Assembly (NCBI GenBank): GCA_020847775.1
Contig: JADLBI010000155.1
Location: forward strand, 1-5,966
DNA length: 5,966 bases
Origin: Opitutaceae bacterium
Lineage (GTDB): Bacteria > Verrucomicrobiota > Verrucomicrobiia > Opitutales > Opitutaceae
Direction of reading: 5' to 3'
How positions within the stretch are numbered: the stretch's first letter is position 1; the number at the start of each line of letters is the position of its first letter. Under the pieces are notes generated by a model, which was not told where the DNA came from, did not search any database, and was given only the letters and a program-made list of their open reading frames with translations. The position numbers were made by a program, and so were the translations under genes. This document shows, piece by piece, positions 4,732 through 5,966 of this stretch.

Positions 4732-4857
4732 ACCACGGATTGCACAGATAACACGGATACCGGGGATTATGGGGCAGATGATGGCTGGGATGCATTCACC
4801 TCCAAGGTGAAGACATGGAAACTCACAATGCCTTGGTCATCCGTGCCTATCCGTGGT
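4732..4857. repeat. 126-bp element with inverted ACCACGGAT ends (dispersed-repeat type)
   Basis: The left end ACCACGGAT (4732-4740), then a second ACACGGAT (4751-4758), is mirrored by ATCCGTG (4839-4845) and ATCCGTGGT (4849-4857) at the right end. An internal hairpin TTCACCT-CCA-AGGTGAA sits at 4795-4811. Repeats ending in ACCACGGAT/ATCCGTGGT are, from memory, abundant between genes in Verrucomicrobiota and related genomes. The element has no gene; it may be a non-autonomous or REP-like sequence. Confidence 0.65.
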
Positions 4858-4890
4858 TTCAACGGCGTTTTCTAGGGTGATTCCTCTCGC

Positions 4891-4911
4891 GGGCGGCCCG
4901 GCGGTCCGCCC
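4891..4911. repeat. GC-rich palindrome
   Basis: GGGCGG (4891-4896) and CCGCCC (4906-4911) pair around nine G/C-rich bases, directly followed by CTACCGGCGCTACCGCG. It sits between the 126-bp repeat and the terminator. It resembles short intergenic REP-like sequences; no T-run follows on either strand, so it is unlikely to be a terminator. Confidence 0.4.
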
Positions 4912-4963
4912 CTACCGGCGCTACCGCGCCATCGTTCAAATGCTACGAGACGTTGATGTAACG

Positions 4964-4993
4964 AAAGGAAAAGGCGGGATCAGTGATCCCGCC
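4964..4993 (-). terminator. Rho-independent terminator of the carboxypeptidase gene
   Basis: GGCGGGATCA (4973-4982) and TGATCCCGCC (4984-4993) are perfect complements around one base. They form a G/C-rich stem that on the minus strand is followed by TTTTCCTTT (4972-4964). It lies 7 bases after the stop codon of the carboxypeptidase gene, in the orientation needed to end that transcript. Confidence 0.88.
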
Positions 4994-5000
4994 CTGTAAA

Positions 5001-5966
5001 TTAGCGCTTGGGCATGCTGAACTTGATCACGGGAGAATCGTCTGACGTTGTCGGTTCAGGTGCGGCGGTCGCGGGCTGCGGAGCGCTTGGCTTTTTCTCG
5101 GGCGGCAACGGCGCGAGCGACAGCGGTGAATCGGCGGGCGGCAGCAAAGCGAAACCACGCTGAATGAGCTCGGCCATTTTGAGGTCGCGGGTTTTGGCGG
5201 CGGGCGAACCCATGATGACGGCGATGATGCGGCGTCCGTTGCGTTGCGCGGTGGCGGCGAGGCAGAAGCCCGCGCCGCGGGTGAAGCCGGTCTTGAGGCC
5301 GTCCACACCCGCGACGTTGCCGAGGAGGTGGTTATGATTGCGCATTTCGATGCGTCCTTCGGTTGAGCCTTGGCGAAAGGCGCGCTCCTGGACGGAGGTG
5401 TAGTCGAGGATGTTGGTGTGTTGAATGAGGTAGCGGCTGAGGATGGCGAGATCACGCGGCGTGGTCAGATCGCCGTCGGCGGTCTTGCGATTGGCCGGTG
5501 GCAGGCCATGCGGGCTGCGAAAAGTCGTGTGCGTCATGCCAAGCGAGGCGGCGCGTTGGTTCATGAGTTCCACAAATGCGTCGGCCGCCCCGGCGACGGT
5601 GAGGGCGAGCGCAGGGGCGCAGTCGTTGGCCGACTGGCTCATCAGCGCGTAGAGCCTCTCTTCGACGGGAAAGGATTCGCCTTGTTTCAACCACACCTGC
5701 GTGCCGCCGATTTTGGAACTGGCCGCGCCGACCGGCACGGGCGTTTGCAACGTGATGGCGCCGCTCGCAAGGCGATCATGCACGATGAGAAAGGTCATCA
5801 GCTTCGTGATACTCGCAGGTGGGCTCACCATGTCGGCGTTGTCCTCCATGAGCACTTGGCCGGTCGCGGCGTCGGTGACGATGGCACCCTTGTAAGCGGC
5901 ATCGGCCCGCAGACTGGCGCAGGACAGGCAGGTGAGGGCGATTCCCAGAGCGAGGCGCGGCGAAAA
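5001..5966 (-). CDS. D-alanyl-D-alanine carboxypeptidase (peptidase S11, PBP5-like), 5' end outside window
   Basis: The frame is open from the right edge, so the true start is not visible; the in-frame GTG at 5855 is internal. Visible residues 1-21 (LALGIALTCLSCASLRA) are a signal-peptide core with likely cleavage before DAAYKG, so the enzyme is exported. The mature part begins AYKGAIVTDAATGQVL, the classic PBP5 opening. All three catalytic motifs of the SxxK acyltransferases are present: SITK (about 52-55 of the visible part), SAN (about 112-114) and KTG (about 225-227). The enzyme trims the terminal D-Ala from peptidoglycan pentapeptides in the periplasm. After the catalytic domain there is only a short proline/alanine-rich tail ending IKFSMPKR, without the beta-rich second domain and amphipathic anchor of E. 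coli PBP5. Its terminator is at 4964-4993. Confidence 0.93.
   Translation of the reverse strand, partial: FSPRLALGIALTCLSCASLRADAAYKGAIVTDAATGQVLMEDNADMVSPPASITKLMTFLIVHDRLASGAITLQTPVPVGAASSKIGGTQVWLKQGESFPVEERLYALMSQSANDCAPALALTVAGAADAFVELMNQRAASLGMTHTTFRSPHGLPPANRKTADGDLTTPRDLAILSRYLIQHTNILDYTSVQERAFRQGSTEGRIEMRNHNHLLGNVAGVDGLKTGFTRGAGFCLAATAQRNGRRIIAVIMGSPAAKTRDLKMAELIQRGFALLPPADSPLSLAPLPPEKKPSAPQPATAAPEPTTSDDSPVIKFSMPKR

Noticed and set aside
4495..4875. 126-codon plus-strand frame over the inverted-end repeat
   Set aside because: It runs through the 126-bp repeat and palindromic DNA, has no ribosome-binding site and a low-complexity D/T-rich translation (TTDCTDNTDTGD).

Overview
The window is a mosaic accessory region from a GC-rich bacterium. 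It holds degenerate mobile-element fragments and a small, more AT-rich block of minus-strand genes with integron attC-type recombination sites, followed by two intact-looking chromosomal genes. An organism of the Verrucomicrobiota (Opitutaceae-like) is my best guess. This rests on the dispersed ACCACGGAT...ATCCGTGGT repeat style, the overall codon use and the recombinase type; no ribosomal or marker gene is present to prove it.

Layout, left to right. Positions 1-127 are the left end of an IS3-family insertion sequence pointing left, with the first 24 codons of its OrfA transposase. It interrupts the 3' end of a minus-strand hypothetical gene (54-623). Positions 633-835 hold a possible attC and a hairpin. 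Positions 836-1281 are a plus-strand tyrosine-recombinase N-terminal fragment joined to the last 47 codons of a membrane protein. Positions 1371-2676 are a cassette-like array read on the minus strand. In transcription order it runs: a C-terminal gene fragment (2676-2512) with a 135-bp attC; a HEPN-type gene with an RNPIVH motif (2379-1894) with a doubtful short attC; and a 112-residue hypothetical gene (1758-1420) with a 55-bp attC. Positions 2677-2898 are a second recombinase N-terminal fragment, related to the first and 51/51 bp identical to it in one stretch. It is joined to about 27 codons of an RND efflux transporter on the other strand.

Positions 2976-4220 encode an AAA ATPase with a DUF4143 C-terminal region. 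It is preceded by a 23-bp tandem repeat carrying TTGCC-N5-GGCAA dyads that runs right up to its start codon. Positions 4306-4731 contain no gene I can defend. Positions 4732-4857 are a 126-bp repeat with inverted ends, followed by a GC-rich palindrome. A rho-independent terminator at 4964-4993 closes a D-alanyl-D-alanine carboxypeptidase gene (5001-5966, minus) whose start codon lies beyond the right edge.

Together, the left half reads as a decayed integron or cluster of attC sites without a functional integrase (a CALIN). Later insertions and deletions have eroded it, leaving short orphan gene ends at the junctions. The right half is ordinary chromosome plus one ATPase gene with an unusual upstream repeat. 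I see no complete recombinase, no CRISPR array, and no rRNA or tRNA gene.
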